Source: Levilactobacillus cerevisiae | GTDB lineage: Bacteria > Bacillota > Bacilli > Lactobacillales > Lactobacillaceae | Direction: 5' to 3' | NCBI RefSeq assembly: GCF_003946245.1 | Contig: NZ_RHNN01000013.1 | Span: 1 to 64,000, forward strand | DNA: 64,000 nucleotides | Shown here: in pieces, positions 56,591 to 64,000 of the stretch | Layout of the letters: every line of letters starts with the position of its first letter | Numbering within the stretch: the stretch's first letter is position 1 | The notes under the pieces: model-generated | The model's input: only the letters and a program-made list of their open reading frames with translations | What the model was told of the DNA's origin: nothing | Database searches by the model: none | Translations under genes and position numbers: made by a program

Positions 56591-57144
56591 AAATTATTGG
56601 GTTAGTTGGGAACAATGCCGACTTCTCTTATAACCGGCTGCTACTCCAGTTTATGGCCCAGCAGTTTACGACGGATGTGACAATTGAGGTTCAGGAGATT
56701 AAAGAACTTCCTTTATTCAATGAATCGACTGCCCAGCCGGCACCGGCTTGTGTCGTTGCTTTGGCCCAAAAAATTGATGCGGCCGATGGCGTTGTGATTG
56801 CGACACCGGAATATGATCATTCGATTCCGGCTAGCTTGAAGAATTGTCTGGAGTGGCTATCCTTTGCTGCGCATCCATTCACGGACAAACCAGTCATGGT
56901 GGTGGGCGTGTCACTGGGTCAGCAGGGAACATCATTCGCGCAAACGCAATTGCGTGAAATCCTGAATTCACCAGGCTTGAACGCACACGTTTTGTCTGGC
57001 AATCAGTTCATGATGGGCTTTGCTAAACAGCAGTTTAGTGAGGATGGTCAACTGACGGACGCACGAACGCTTAAGTTTTTGACTCAGTGCTTCGCAACTT
57101 TCCAGCAGTTTATTCAAGCACATCAAGTGATGCCGGTGGAGTAG
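56587..57144 (+). CDS. NADPH-dependent FMN reductase
   Basis: 185 residues, flavodoxin-like fold: KIIGLVGNNADFSYNRLLLQ-type start, GVVIATPEYDHSIPASLKNCLEWL (FMN-binding loop) and VSLGQQGTSFAQTQLREIL. It supplies reduced FMN or feeds electrons to the FAD enzyme; translation is coupled by a four-base overlap. The true start is ATG 56587; the longer frame upstream is overlap with the previous gene. Confidence 0.9.
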   Translation: MKIIGLVGNNADFSYNRLLLQFMAQQFTTDVTIEVQEIKELPLFNESTAQPAPACVVALAQKIDAADGVVIATPEYDHSIPASLKNCLEWLSFAAHPFTDKPVMVVGVSLGQQGTSFAQTQLREILNSPGLNAHVLSGNQFMMGFAKQQFSEDGQLTDARTLKFLTQCFATFQQFIQAHQVMPVE

Positions 57145-57169
57145 TAACGCGTTATTAGTCAAATAAATT

Positions 57170-57204
57170 TGGAGGTTTTGACAAATGTCAGAACCTCCTT
57201 TTGC
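57170..57204 (+). terminator. Terminator after FMN reductase gene
   Basis: GGAGGTTTTGACA and TGTCAGAACCTCC pair (one G-U) and are followed by TTTTG. Confidence 0.75.
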
Positions 57205-57353
57205 GTTCAAACGACGTCTATTTAGGCGGTTGATGAGTAGTGGGTTAATACGATTGTTGGGGCGTTTGGTATCTTTGTGGAGGGGAGTTCGGTATAGTGG
57301 TCTTATTATTAAAATGAATAAATTGAAAAAAATTGAGGGCAAAATAAAATATT

Positions 57354-57382
57354 TTGACATTTGTTACGCAGTTAACCTTAAA
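57354..57382 (+). promoter_or_regulatory. Candidate promoter of the higBA cluster
   Basis: A perfect TTGACA at 57354-57359 with a weak -10 (CTTAAA, 17-base spacer). Transcription would start about 20 bases before the GTG chosen for the toxin. Confidence 0.45.
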
Positions 57383-57409
57383 GGAGTCTTTAGAGAGAGG
57401 TTAGCTAGT

Positions 57410-57736
57410 GTGATAGTGGAAATTGAAAATCATAAGTTGAAGACGCAGATAGACAGTGAATCAAAATTGGTGAAAAAATATGGTAAGCGAAGTGCAGTGC
57501 AAATCTTACATAAAATAGATTTGTTGAAAAGCGCCGTCAACTTGTCAGATTTATCGCATTTGCCGCCAACGCGATTGCACAGATTATTTGGTGAATTGTC
57601 GGGCTACTTTGCAATAGATGTCACGAAACAATTGCGACTTGTATTCCGCGGAATGGATGTTGCCGGAAATATCATCGTTGACAAAGAAGAGATTATTCAT
57701 GTTCTGATTAGAGAGGTAGTTGATTATCATGATTAG
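57410..57736 (+). CDS. higB: HigB/RelE-like mRNA interferase toxin
   Basis: 108 residues from a GTG at 57410, nine bases after AGAGAGG; the first residues VIVEIENHKLKTQ then align with the usual HigB beginning. Longer frames (ATG 57314) lack a ribosome site and cross the likely promoter. The RelE-like fold shows KYGKRSAVQILHKIDLLKSA, LPPTRLHRLFGELSGYFAI and RLVFRGMD. Such toxins cut mRNA on the ribosome. The gene is AT-rich compared with its surroundings, as expected for a mobile toxin-antitoxin module. It overlaps the first HigA antitoxin gene by eight bases. Confidence 0.85.
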   Translation: MIVEIENHKLKTQIDSESKLVKKYGKRSAVQILHKIDLLKSAVNLSDLSHLPPTRLHRLFGELSGYFAIDVTKQLRLVFRGMDVAGNIIVDKEEIIHVLIREVVDYHD

Positions 57737-58007
57737 AAAAGGGTATGCATTAGATCGTGACTACGTATCGTCACCAGGTGAAATCCTAACTGAGTCGTTG
57801 GCAGCGATAGACTTGTCGCCACAAGAATTGGCGCAGAAAACGCAGACGTCAATAACGTACGTGGAGGCGGTTCTCCACGGGAAAGTGCCAGTAACCCCAG
57901 AATTTGCGATGGCTTTAACACAATTTTTTGAAATTGATGCTGGGTTCTGGCTACGATTAGACGAAGGGTATCAATACTTCAAGCGAACCGGACATGAAAA
58001 GCAGTAA
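57729..58007 (+). CDS. higA: HigA-type antitoxin, first copy
   Basis: 92 residues from ATG 57729. HTH XRE-type antitoxin: SPGEILTESLAAIDLSPQEL, AQKTQTSITYVEAVLHGKVPVTPEFAMALTQFF (helix-turn-helix split here), FEIDAGFWLRLDEGYQYFK as the C-terminal HigA mark. The ATG overlaps the toxin stop, so synthesis is coupled. It should bind HigB and repress the operon. Confidence 0.86.
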   Translation: MIRKGYALDRDYVSSPGEILTESLAAIDLSPQELAQKTQTSITYVEAVLHGKVPVTPEFAMALTQFFEIDAGFWLRLDEGYQYFKRTGHEKQ

Positions 58008-58038
58008 TCAGCAAGTTAGTCTTTCGAGGTGGACTATC

Positions 58039-58308
58039 ATGACAAATAAGCAAACCAATTACGAACCAAGTCGCCCCATCGCCCCCGGGGAAAGTATCCA
58101 GGAAGCACTCGCGACTTTAGAGATGACACCCCAGAACCTAATTGCGGAAACGGGGCAGGACAGCGATTACGTCATCAACGTCTTAGCTGGGACAGCGGCG
58201 ATTACATCGGAATTTGCCGAGTCTTTAGCGAGTGTCATGCAGGTGCCCGCTAAATTCTGGTTGGCCTACGAAGACCAGTACCAACGACTACAGAAAACGA
58301 GGCACTAG
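58039..58308 (+). CDS. HigA-type antitoxin-like protein, second copy
   Basis: 89 residues from ATG 58039 with GAGGTGG upstream. Same architecture as the first copy: APGESIQEALATLEMTPQNL, the HTH DSDYVINVLAGTAAITSEFA and the C-terminal VPAKFWLAYEDQYQRLQ. It has drifted far from copies one and three. No second toxin gene accompanies it. A fragment of a near-identical gene lies at 58677. Confidence 0.8.
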   Translation: MTNKQTNYEPSRPIAPGESIQEALATLEMTPQNLIAETGQDSDYVINVLAGTAAITSEFAESLASVMQVPAKFWLAYEDQYQRLQKTRH

Positions 58309-58366
58309 GACTAGTTTTCAACCGGTAGACGTCAAAGCTTGATCAGTGAAAGGGTGGTTAATTACC

Positions 58367-58648
58367 ATGAATAAAAATGAGAATGTTATACATCCCCAGT
58401 ACGCCTCAGCACCGGGAGAAACGCTAGCGGAATCCCTGGAAGTGCTGGGCATGACGCCCAACGCTTTAGCAGTGGCAACCGGCAGTTCACCAGCCTACGT
58501 GGCTGCGGTCCTCCGTGGTACCGACAGGGTGACCCCGGCGTTCGCCGAAGCCTTGACGCAGGTCGTTGAAGTTGAAGCAACGTTTTGGTTGCGAATGGAT
58601 CAAGCGTACTGGAATTTCAAAATGACTGGCCGAATTGATGAGATGTAA
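58367..58648 (+). CDS. HigA-type antitoxin-like protein, third copy
   Basis: 93 residues from ATG 58367 with AAGGGTGG upstream. APGETLAESLEVLGMTPNAL, TGSSPAYVAAVLRGTDRVTP and VEATFWLRMDQAYWNFKMTG repeat the HigA pattern. It is closer to the first copy at the C terminus (FWLR-D--Y--FK-TG). It may buffer HigB, repress other promoters, or neutralise a toxin encoded elsewhere. Confidence 0.8.
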   Translation: MNKNENVIHPQYASAPGETLAESLEVLGMTPNALAVATGSSPAYVAAVLRGTDRVTPAFAEALTQVVEVEATFWLRMDQAYWNFKMTGRIDEM

Positions 58649-58676
58649 GCAAGGGTGCAGACGCTAATTAACGAGG

Positions 58677-58752
58677 GTCATGCAGGATGCCCGCTAGATT
58701 CTGGCTGGCCTACGAAGACCAGTACCAACGACTGCAAAAAGCCAAACACTAG
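58677..58752 (+). pseudogene. Remnant of a fourth higA-like gene
   Basis: The bases from GTCATGCAGG to AAACACTAG repeat the last 24 codons of the second antitoxin gene (VPARFWLAYEDQYQRLQ...H) at about 85 percent. One extra base after CAGG shifts the frame. No 5' part is present. It is a decayed duplicate. Confidence 0.8.
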
Positions 58753-58770
58753 CACGAATTTACCACCACT

Positions 58771-58796
58771 AAAGGTCGCCACCGTGCGGCCTTTTT
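58771..58796 (+). terminator. Terminator after the higBA cluster
   Basis: AAAGGTCGC and GCGGCCTTT pair around CACCGT, followed by TTTTT. Confidence 0.65.
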
Positions 58797-58907
58797 AGCT
58801 GCCCACAGATTTACCCCAAACAAAAATCGGCGCTCCAACAATGGAACCCCGACAACAGGTTTGCAACATAGAAGCCATCTCCGCGCGGCAACTGCCACAG
58901 TCCAGTG

Positions 58908-59324
58908 TTAAACCACTTGGTCGTCCAGCTCGCCAAGTTCCTCAATCATCGCGTCCAGCTCGCTCTTGGACAGGGTGGACCTGGTCAAGGCCTCTGCCAT
59001 CTGGTCCGTCAGTAGCGCCAGTTGCGCATAAAAATGTTGGTTATCAATGAACTGGGCGTGTTTGCCCGTGATGAAACGCAGCGTGTCCGCGCAACAGGTG
59101 GCGTCAACGTCGGCCGAGCGTAAGCAGAGAATTTCCTGAATCTCTTCTAGGGGCAGGCCCGCCCGCTTGAGACTGTGAATGATCCGGTAGGTGGCCAGGT
59201 CCGCCACGGTGTACTCGCGGTAATTCCCCGCGGTCCGCGTCGGCACCAACAACCCCATCTTTTCGTAGAAACGCAGCGTGTCCGGATTGCACGCGACTTT
59301 CTCAGCAAAATCTTTTATATTCAT
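58908..59324 (-). CDS. MerR family regulator with Cys cluster
   Basis: 138 residues from ATG 59324 after AGAGGAGATG; the longer reading upstream has no ribosome site. The N terminus is the winged helix of MerR proteins (NIKDFAEKVACNPDTLRFYE, GLLVPTRTAGNYREY, LPLEEIQEIL). Cys67, Cys77 and Cys78 near the start of the dimerisation helix resemble the metal or thiol sensing positions of the CadR/ZntR branch. No metal exporter or reductase lies next to it, so its target is elsewhere or the gene is autonomous. Confidence 0.85.
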   Translation of the reverse strand: MNIKDFAEKVACNPDTLRFYEKMGLLVPTRTAGNYREYTVADLATYRIIHSLKRAGLPLEEIQEILCLRSADVDATCCADTLRFITGKHAQFIDNQHFYAQLALLTDQMAEALTRSTLSKSELDAMIEELGELDDQVV

Positions 59325-59431
59325 TATCAATCCATCTCCTCTGATTGAGGCAAGCCTACCACGTGAGCCAACCCAAGGGTTAAAATAGGCCATTGAACGG
59401 TGAAATTTAACCGAGGTTCGGTGAGTTAATT

Positions 59432-59468
59432 AAAAAATCGACTTATCCGCTTAAGGGGTAAGTCGATA
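59432..59468 (-). terminator. Terminator of the lipL-HD-HAD operon
   Basis: On the minus strand TCGACTTACCCC pairs with GGATAAGTCGA and is followed by TTTTTTAA. Confidence 0.78.
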
Positions 59469-59484
59469 ACGGGGCAGATTAATG

Positions 59485-60294
59485 TTAGGACAATGCATAC
59501 TTCCGGATTGCCGCAGCGACACCGTTTTCAGCGTTAGTCAGGGTCACTTCCTGAGCGGCGGTCTTCACTTCGTCGATGGCATTGCCCATTGCGACGCCTA
59601 AGCCAGCGTATTTGATCATGGTCAGGTCGTTGCCCTGGTCACCAAGGGTCATCACGTTGTCCGCGGTTAAGCCGAGTTGGTCGACCAGTTCGCTCAAGGT
59701 ACCCCCTTTGCTGGCGTGTTTGTTCATGACCTCGATAAAGTAAGGGGCACTCTGGACCACGCTAAACCGTTCCTTGAAAGCTTGTGGCATGTCAGCCTTG
59801 ACCCGGTCGATCACGGCGGGGTCGTCCACGAACATGGCCTTTGAAATCGTCAGGTCCCGTGAAATTTCGCTCACTTCGCGGTACCGAATCAACATCTTCA
59901 CCAGGTAGCTTTCGCCGATCGTGTAGGCACTGATATTCTTGTTGGCCGTGTAGATGTAGTCCGGCGTTTCAATTTGGAAATGGGCGTCTAGCTTGCGGGA
60001 GAGGGCTTCCAGGTCGATGAAGTCGTCGTAGGTCAGCGAGTGGTTGGTCAGAACCTTGCCGGAGATGGTTTGGGCAACCGAGCCGTTAAAGGTGATGGAG
60101 TATTGGTCGTCGCCGCTGATGTCCATGGCATCCAGGTAAGGTTGGACACCGGTTAGTGGGCGGCCGGTACACAGGACAACCTTGATGCCCTGGGCCTTGG
60201 CGGCTTGCACGGCGTCGATGGTTTCTTGTGCCAGTTCATTCTTCTCGTTGAGCAGGGTACCGTCGATGTCAATGGCAATTAATTTGATGGTCAT
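59485..60294 (-). CDS. Cof-type HAD-IIB sugar phosphatase, paralogue 1
   Basis: 269 residues. HAD motif I is [12 protein letters not shown], motif II LCTGRP, and motif [27 protein letters not shown]. Cof-type (YidA-like) phosphatases remove phosphate from sugar phosphates and related small molecules. It is the last gene of a leftward operon and lies 26 bases after a paralogue with the same layout, suggesting tandem duplication with divergence in substrate use. The motif III word reads GDQGND here against GDGANDL in the second copy. Confidence 0.9.
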   Translation of the reverse strand: MTIKLIAIDIDGTLLNEKNELAQETIDAVQAAKAQGIKVVLCTGRPLTGVQPYLDAMDISGDDQYSITFNGSVAQTISGKVLTNHSLTYDDFIDLEALSRKLDAHFQIETPDYIYTANKNISAYTIGESYLVKMLIRYREVSEISRDLTISKAMFVDDPAVIDRVKADMPQAFKERFSVVQSAPYFIEVMNKHASKGGTLSELVDQLGLTADNVMTLGDQGNDLTMIKYAGLGVAMGNAIDEVKTAAQEVTLTNAENGVAAAIRKYALS

Positions 60295-60320
60295 GAATGG
60301 GTCTCCTTTGAAAGTTAGAG

Positions 60321-61127
60321 TTAAAGGGCGTAGGTCAAAATGGCGTTGGCCACCCCGTCTTCAGCGTTACTGCTGGTCACTTCGTCAGCGGCGGCTTGAA
60401 CCTCGGCGGTGGCATTGCCCATCGCGACACCTAAGCCGGCAGCTTTGAGCAGGGGCAGGTCGTTCGCCCCGTCCCCAATCGCCATGGTTTCGGCTGGTTG
60501 GAGGTGAAGGTGGTCGGCCAATTCTTGCAGGGCGTGGGCCTTACTGACGTGTTGGTTGAGCGCCTCGATAAAGTGCGGATCCGTCCGCACCAGGTAAAAT
60601 TGCTGGCGCAGGGCTGCGGGGATGGTGGGTTCAAAGGCATCAACCACGGCCGTTTCGTCGATGAAAACAAAGGTTAAGATGTCTTCGCCGGCAGGAATTT
60701 CAGTGGCAGGTTGGTAAACGACCGGCAAGTGGACCAAACGACTCTCCCGGATGGTGTAGGCGCTGGCCGGCCGGTTGGGCGTGTAAATGGCTTGCGGTGT
60801 AATCATATGATAGTCGATCGGTGCCTGGTCGGCGAGACCCGCCAGCCGTTGCGCATCGTTGCGACTCAATGAGTGGGTGACCAGCGCCTGGCCATTCGTC
60901 GTTTGAATGGCGGCACCGTCGTGGGTAATCACGTACTGGTCATCCCCCGTGAGGTCTAGCATGTCCAGGTATGGTTGCACGCCAGCCAAGGGGCGGCCGC
61001 TACAGAGCACGATTTTGATGCCGGAAGCGACGGCCGCCTTGATGGCGTCAATCGTGGAGAGGGCTAACTTGTTATTGGGGGTGAGCAACGTGCCATCAAT
61101 GTCAATGGCGATGAGTTTAACCGTCAT
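60321..61127 (-). CDS. Cof-type HAD-IIB sugar phosphatase, paralogue 2
   Basis: 268 residues with AAAGGAG upstream. [53 protein letters not shown] are the HAD motifs. Roughly half of its residues match paralogue 1. It begins two bases after the HD-domain gene, so it is clearly in one transcript. Confidence 0.9.
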   Translation of the reverse strand: MTVKLIAIDIDGTLLTPNNKLALSTIDAIKAAVASGIKIVLCSGRPLAGVQPYLDMLDLTGDDQYVITHDGAAIQTTNGQALVTHSLSRNDAQRLAGLADQAPIDYHMITPQAIYTPNRPASAYTIRESRLVHLPVVYQPATEIPAGEDILTFVFIDETAVVDAFEPTIPAALRQQFYLVRTDPHFIEALNQHVSKAHALQELADHLHLQPAETMAIGDGANDLPLLKAAGLGVAMGNATAEVQAAADEVTSSNAEDGVANAILTYAL

Positions 61128-61129
61128 GC

Positions 61130-62494
61130 TTAGGACTCCTTTGGTTGAATCAATTGGTTATTTTGAATGTAAGAGCCGAACTCGTCGTAAATGGGCTGGA
61201 ACAGTTCTGGGGCGTCGTTGCCCGGATTTAACATTTCCTTGGGGAAGAAGAAGCGTTGATCACCAGAGAACTTGCCGCGAATGGCGTTGACCAGGTCGGA
61301 TACCGTGGACAATTCCAGTAGGGTGCCGTCTGGTTCTTGGAGTTCAATCTGGGTCAGCGGGTAGGTCATTTTCGGATCGTACGCGTCATCATAAGGTAAA
61401 TCATAACTGTTGTCGGTGGCGGTGTAGTAGTCCGTGTTAAAGCCTACGGAGCGAATTATTTGGCGTAACTGGGGCAATAGTGCCTGGGTCGCCGCCGAGT
61501 ATTCCGCACTCTTTAGGGGCTTTCGGTCCAAGAAACGGTGCGCCAGGTCGGCCAAAATTTCGTCCGGTGACTGCCGCCAGTGAATGAAGTAGGTCGTCAA
61601 CACGCCGTCGTCCAGGTTCAGGTAGTCTTGGAGGTCGAATTCGTGGTTGAAGAACGGCAACAGCAGGTGGGGGATGAAGCTCTCATCCGTTTCGTCCGCT
61701 TGGTACAGCTCGTTGGCCCGGCCCAACAGGTGGTCGAGGATCACTTCCATCGACCGAGAAACCGGGTGGAAATAGACCTGTTGGTACATTTGGAAGCGGC
61801 TCACGATGTAGTCTTCGACCGCGTGCATGCCGTTCATGGCAAAGGCGATCCCGTCTTGGTACGGTCGCATGACGCGTAAAATACGGGTCAAATCAAACGT
61901 CCCGTACTGGGTGCCCGTGAAGTAGGCATCGCGCAACAGGTAGTCCATCCGGTCGGCATCAATTTGACTGGAAATCATCTGGACGACCTGCGGATTGGGA
62001 TACGTTTTTTGAATAACACTGGCAACTTCGGCGGGGAACGTCGGACTGACACGGCGTAAGACCTGGTTGACTTCGGTGGTCGGAGACGTCAAGATTTCAA
62101 CGGTGATGGCCTCGTGGTCGGTGTGGAAAATGTGTTCAAACGTGTGGGAGTACGGGCCGTGGCCGATGTCATGTAACAGGGCGGCACACAGCGCGGTTAA
62201 CCGTTCGTTGTCGTCCCAGCCGCCATCTCCGGGCGTTTTCGTGGGATAGTTACGTTGGAAGTTATCGCAAATTTGACGGGTGATTTCGTAGACGCCCAGT
62301 GAGTGGGTGAAGCGGGAATGCTCTGCACCGTGGAAAATCAGTGAGGCCGTTCCCAGTTGTTTGATCCGCCGTAAACGTTGAAATTCCTTGGTGTTGATCA
62401 GGTCAAGAATAATTTGATGTTGGACGTAAATGTAGTTATGGACTGGATCCCGGAAAACTTTTTCCCGGGGCAGTCGCTGTTGGGCGTATGTCAC
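61130..62494 (-). CDS. HD superfamily phosphohydrolase (dGTPase-like, YwfO type)
   Basis: 454 residues from a GTG at 62494, eight bases after GAGGAGG. The HD metal site is present: FTHSLGVYE (His), ALLHDIGHGPYSH (His-Asp) and the later Asp in SQIDADRMDYLLRDAY. The beginning KVFRDPVHNYIYVQHQIILD is the family mark of cytosolic HD phosphohydrolases related to SAMHD1 and dGTPases. A dNTP triphosphohydrolase role is likely. It lies between lipL and two HAD phosphatases. Confidence 0.9.
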   Translation of the reverse strand: MTYAQQRLPREKVFRDPVHNYIYVQHQIILDLINTKEFQRLRRIKQLGTASLIFHGAEHSRFTHSLGVYEITRQICDNFQRNYPTKTPGDGGWDDNERLTALCAALLHDIGHGPYSHTFEHIFHTDHEAITVEILTSPTTEVNQVLRRVSPTFPAEVASVIQKTYPNPQVVQMISSQIDADRMDYLLRDAYFTGTQYGTFDLTRILRVMRPYQDGIAFAMNGMHAVEDYIVSRFQMYQQVYFHPVSRSMEVILDHLLGRANELYQADETDESFIPHLLLPFFNHEFDLQDYLNLDDGVLTTYFIHWRQSPDEILADLAHRFLDRKPLKSAEYSAATQALLPQLRQIIRSVGFNTDYYTATDNSYDLPYDDAYDPKMTYPLTQIELQEPDGTLLELSTVSDLVNAIRGKFSGDQRFFFPKEMLNPGNDAPELFQPIYDEFGSYIQNNQLIQPKES

Positions 62495-62509
62495 ACTGAT
62501 TCCTCCTCG

Positions 62510-63343
62510 TTAATTTGTCGTGAGCCGTGGTTGGCGGCGGACCATTTGTGCCGTGGCGTGGTCGAGCGCGGTGGTGAATTTAGGGGTGGCCATGAGGGTC
62601 GCTAATTTTTTGTGGCCGACCTGGACACCCGCTGTTTCCACAGCCGTCAGGAAGCGCTGTTCGGCATCGTTAACCGTTAAGTCTTGGCTGAGTAAGGCAC
62701 TAGTCGTGGTCATCACGGCCGGGTCGACGTCGGGGAAGGCCCATTTGTTCTCGGCAGCCCCCAAGCCAGCCTGGTAAAAGTCGCGAATCATTTGGCCCCG
62801 CGCCACTTGGTCGCCGTTCACGCCCAGGTACAGCATGGTGACGAGTGCGTGGGGACTGCGGCGTTGCGCGATGCCGGCAATCTTTAAGCCGTCGACGCTC
62901 AGGTCGTAGTCGCCCGGACAATAGGAGCGGGTGATTTCATAATGTTTCAACGTCAATTCCGGCCAGGCGGCGTCGACCAGTGTGGTCATTTGGGCGTAGG
63001 CCGCTTCGACGCTCATGGGTGGCGTGGTCAGCGGGGTGAACAGGGATACGTTTAAGACGCCAGCGTCACTGACCACGGCAAGGCCGCCAGAATTGCGGAG
63101 CACGTAGTCGTAGCCGTGAGCTTGAACGGCGTTGACGGCCGCTGTGAGGTCGGGGAGCCGCTTGTCCTTCAGTCCCATGATCACGGTGGGCTGCATGGCC
63201 CAGAAGTGCAGTATGGGCTCCTGGAGGTCCACCACGAGGTCGAGGAGGGCGTTGGTGTAGCCGAACGCTTGATTTTTATTGTCGGCCGGGATTGGGGTGG
63301 TCACGGTCTGGAGTGAATCTGTGGGGAGATCAAAGGGAAACAT
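62510..63343 (-). CDS. lipL: Octanoyl/lipoyl transferase of the LipL type
   Basis: 277 residues from ATG 63343 (AGAAGG site eight bases upstream; GTG 63352 overlaps it). The biotin/lipoate ligase fold shows RNSGGLAVVSDAGVLNVSL (RRxxGGG-like loop), and SYCPGDYDLSVDGLKIAGIAQRR containing the catalytic Cys of LipL amidotransferases. Such enzymes move octanoyl or lipoyl groups from GcvH to dehydrogenase E2 subunits. Lipoate ligase activity is the alternative, but the CPGDYDLS word favours LipL. First gene of the leftward operon; TATAAT (minus strand, about 63387) is a possible -10. Confidence 0.85.
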   Translation of the reverse strand: MFPFDLPTDSLQTVTTPIPADNKNQAFGYTNALLDLVVDLQEPILHFWAMQPTVIMGLKDKRLPDLTAAVNAVQAHGYDYVLRNSGGLAVVSDAGVLNVSLFTPLTTPPMSVEAAYAQMTTLVDAAWPELTLKHYEITRSYCPGDYDLSVDGLKIAGIAQRRSPHALVTMLYLGVNGDQVARGQMIRDFYQAGLGAAENKWAFPDVDPAVMTTTSALLSQDLTVNDAEQRFLTAVETAGVQVGHKKLATLMATPKFTTALDHATAQMVRRQPRLTTN

Positions 63344-63479
63344 TGAACCCACCTTCTTTCGTTCAGTATCTTCAACCTCCCATTATACTAGAAAACGCTT
63401 GCGCCGTCATGGTCCGGACCAGTCCTTACGCTGGGCTTAATCTTGTGAACGCCAAACGGCAACATAAGATTGCTTAAAA

Positions 63480-63677
63480 TTGCCACCTGCGGCTGCCAGA
63501 GATTCCGTCTGCTGTGGGGACCGCCTGCGGCCTGGGGTGCGGTCCTCCGGCTCGGTTTGAAGCCTGACAAAGAACGCCAGTCTCCAAACACGTCCCACGC
63601 TGTAAGCTGGTTCCCAGCTAACACCGTCGACACAGCTGCCTCCATCTCTGTCCTCCTCCGGTTATGATTGTTCTGCA
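63480..63677 (-). repeat. Repeat family B, copy 8
   Basis: Reverse orientation, complete. Outer arms contain CAGAGATGG and ATCTCTG; inside, CAGCTGTGTCGACGGTG, hairpin TTAGCTGGGAACCAGCTTA, GGAGACTGG, CCGGAGGACCGC and GGCGGTCCCCACAGCAG. The longest and clearest copy. Confidence 0.88.
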
Positions 63678-63747
63678 ACATGACATTGCTGTGACTATCG
63701 CTGGATTGGCAACGTTTGACCAGAATAATTGGTCGTCGTCTACGTAG

Positions 63748-63920
63748 GCGTGAGTGAGCCAAATTTAGGCTCAGCCGTGGGATTTTCCACGTGGCCTTCT
63801 TGGAAAATGGCGACTTTGAAACGCGGGTTGGGCGGTTCAAAGCGAGCAGGTAGACCGGTTCTCAGGCTACCCGCGTCCTTCCCACAGCGTTCCGGCCTAA
63901 ATTTGGCGAACGGTAAGCCG
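63748..63920 (-). repeat. Repeat family A, copy 7 (diverged)
   Basis: Reverse orientation. Outer arms GCCAAATTTAGGC and GCCTAAATTTGGC pair perfectly though the bases differ from all other copies. Core words CCGGAACGCTGTGGG and CCCACGGCT are kept. Hairpins: GGTAGCCTGAG/CTCAGGCTACC-like, CTTTGAA/TTCAAAG and ATTTTCCA/TGGAAAAT. Confidence 0.86.
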
Positions 63921-64000
63921 GCAGGTTTAGACAATGTTGCCACTTTAAGCGTTAGCCTGAGTCAAACCAAGGATTGGAAATGCCCGAGAAAAGATGATAA
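63921..64000. other. Window end, no gene seen
   Basis: The last 80 bases hold no recognisable gene, promoter or repeat. Confidence 0.4.

Noticed and set aside
57314-57409. Longer HigB reading from the ATG at 57314
   Set aside because: There is no ribosome site, it spans the probable TTGACA promoter, and HigB proteins normally begin near the VIVEIEN segment.
63388-63840. 150-codon minus-strand frame at the window end
   Set aside because: It runs through repeat families B and A. The same words occur in other copies with stops and frame shifts, so it is not a gene.

Overview
The window is a chromosomal stretch of a Gram-positive, low-to-medium GC lactic acid bacterium of the family Lactobacillaceae. 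Support comes from AGGAGG-type ribosome sites with frequent TTG and GTG starts, a T-box in front of trpS, CcpA cre sites, a Zur-type operator, an LPQxxE-like sortase signal, a class II HMG-CoA reductase, an isoprimeverose locus of the xylP/xylQ type, and the conserved order tatD-rnmV-rsmA-veg-ispE...purR-glmU-prs. A Levilactobacillus-like heterofermenter is the best guess, but the sequence alone does not prove the genus.

Layout. 1-304: end of an rRNA operon (5S 3' part) and tRNA-Thr(GGT). 0.6-5.4 kb: surface region with two secreted C39-like cysteine peptidases and a large LRR/MucBP Gly-Asn-rich wall protein. 5.6-15.2 kb: NUDIX hydrolase, MFS exporter, disulfide oxidoreductase, CPA2 antiporter, several small membrane or secreted proteins, and the RNA polymerase recycling ATPase HelD. 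15.5-23.5 kb: zinc alcohol dehydrogenase; T-box-trpS-ppx/gppA-mvaA-IpaB/EvcA run; sirtuin-small membrane protein-DUF72 run. 23.7-31.6 kb: metG, tatD-rnmV-rsmA, veg, ispE, an ImmA/IrrE metallopeptidase and a uracil-DNA glycosylase-like protein. 32.2-41 kb: divergent alpha-xylosidase and isoprimeverose transporter genes with a ROK repressor, then a 6-phospho-beta-glucosidase and ROK kinase pair. 41.2-48.8 kb: orphan RelB/DinJ-like antitoxin, alpha/beta hydrolase, MFS, pyrD and a Zur-controlled zinc ABC transporter. 50-53.4 kb: purR-glmU-prs. 54-59.4 kb: LysR regulator divergent from an FAD/FMN reductase pair, a HigB toxin followed by three HigA-like antitoxins and a fourth broken one, and a MerR regulator. 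59.5-63.3 kb: leftward operon lipL-HD phosphohydrolase-two Cof-type HAD phosphatases.

The most unusual content lies between the genes. Three families of 110-200 nt repeats (called A, B and C here) recur through the intergenic spaces: seven copies of A, eight of B and four of C, plus a tandem array derived from C. In each family the copies differ in sequence, but the paired arms change together, so the folded structure is kept. This points to selection on, or replication of, a structured RNA or DNA element. Family C always lies just after the last gene of a transcription unit and in the same direction. Families A and B cluster in islands, and one A copy sits inside the probable leader of the zinc-transport operon. 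I do not recognise these elements as a named family and could not search for them.
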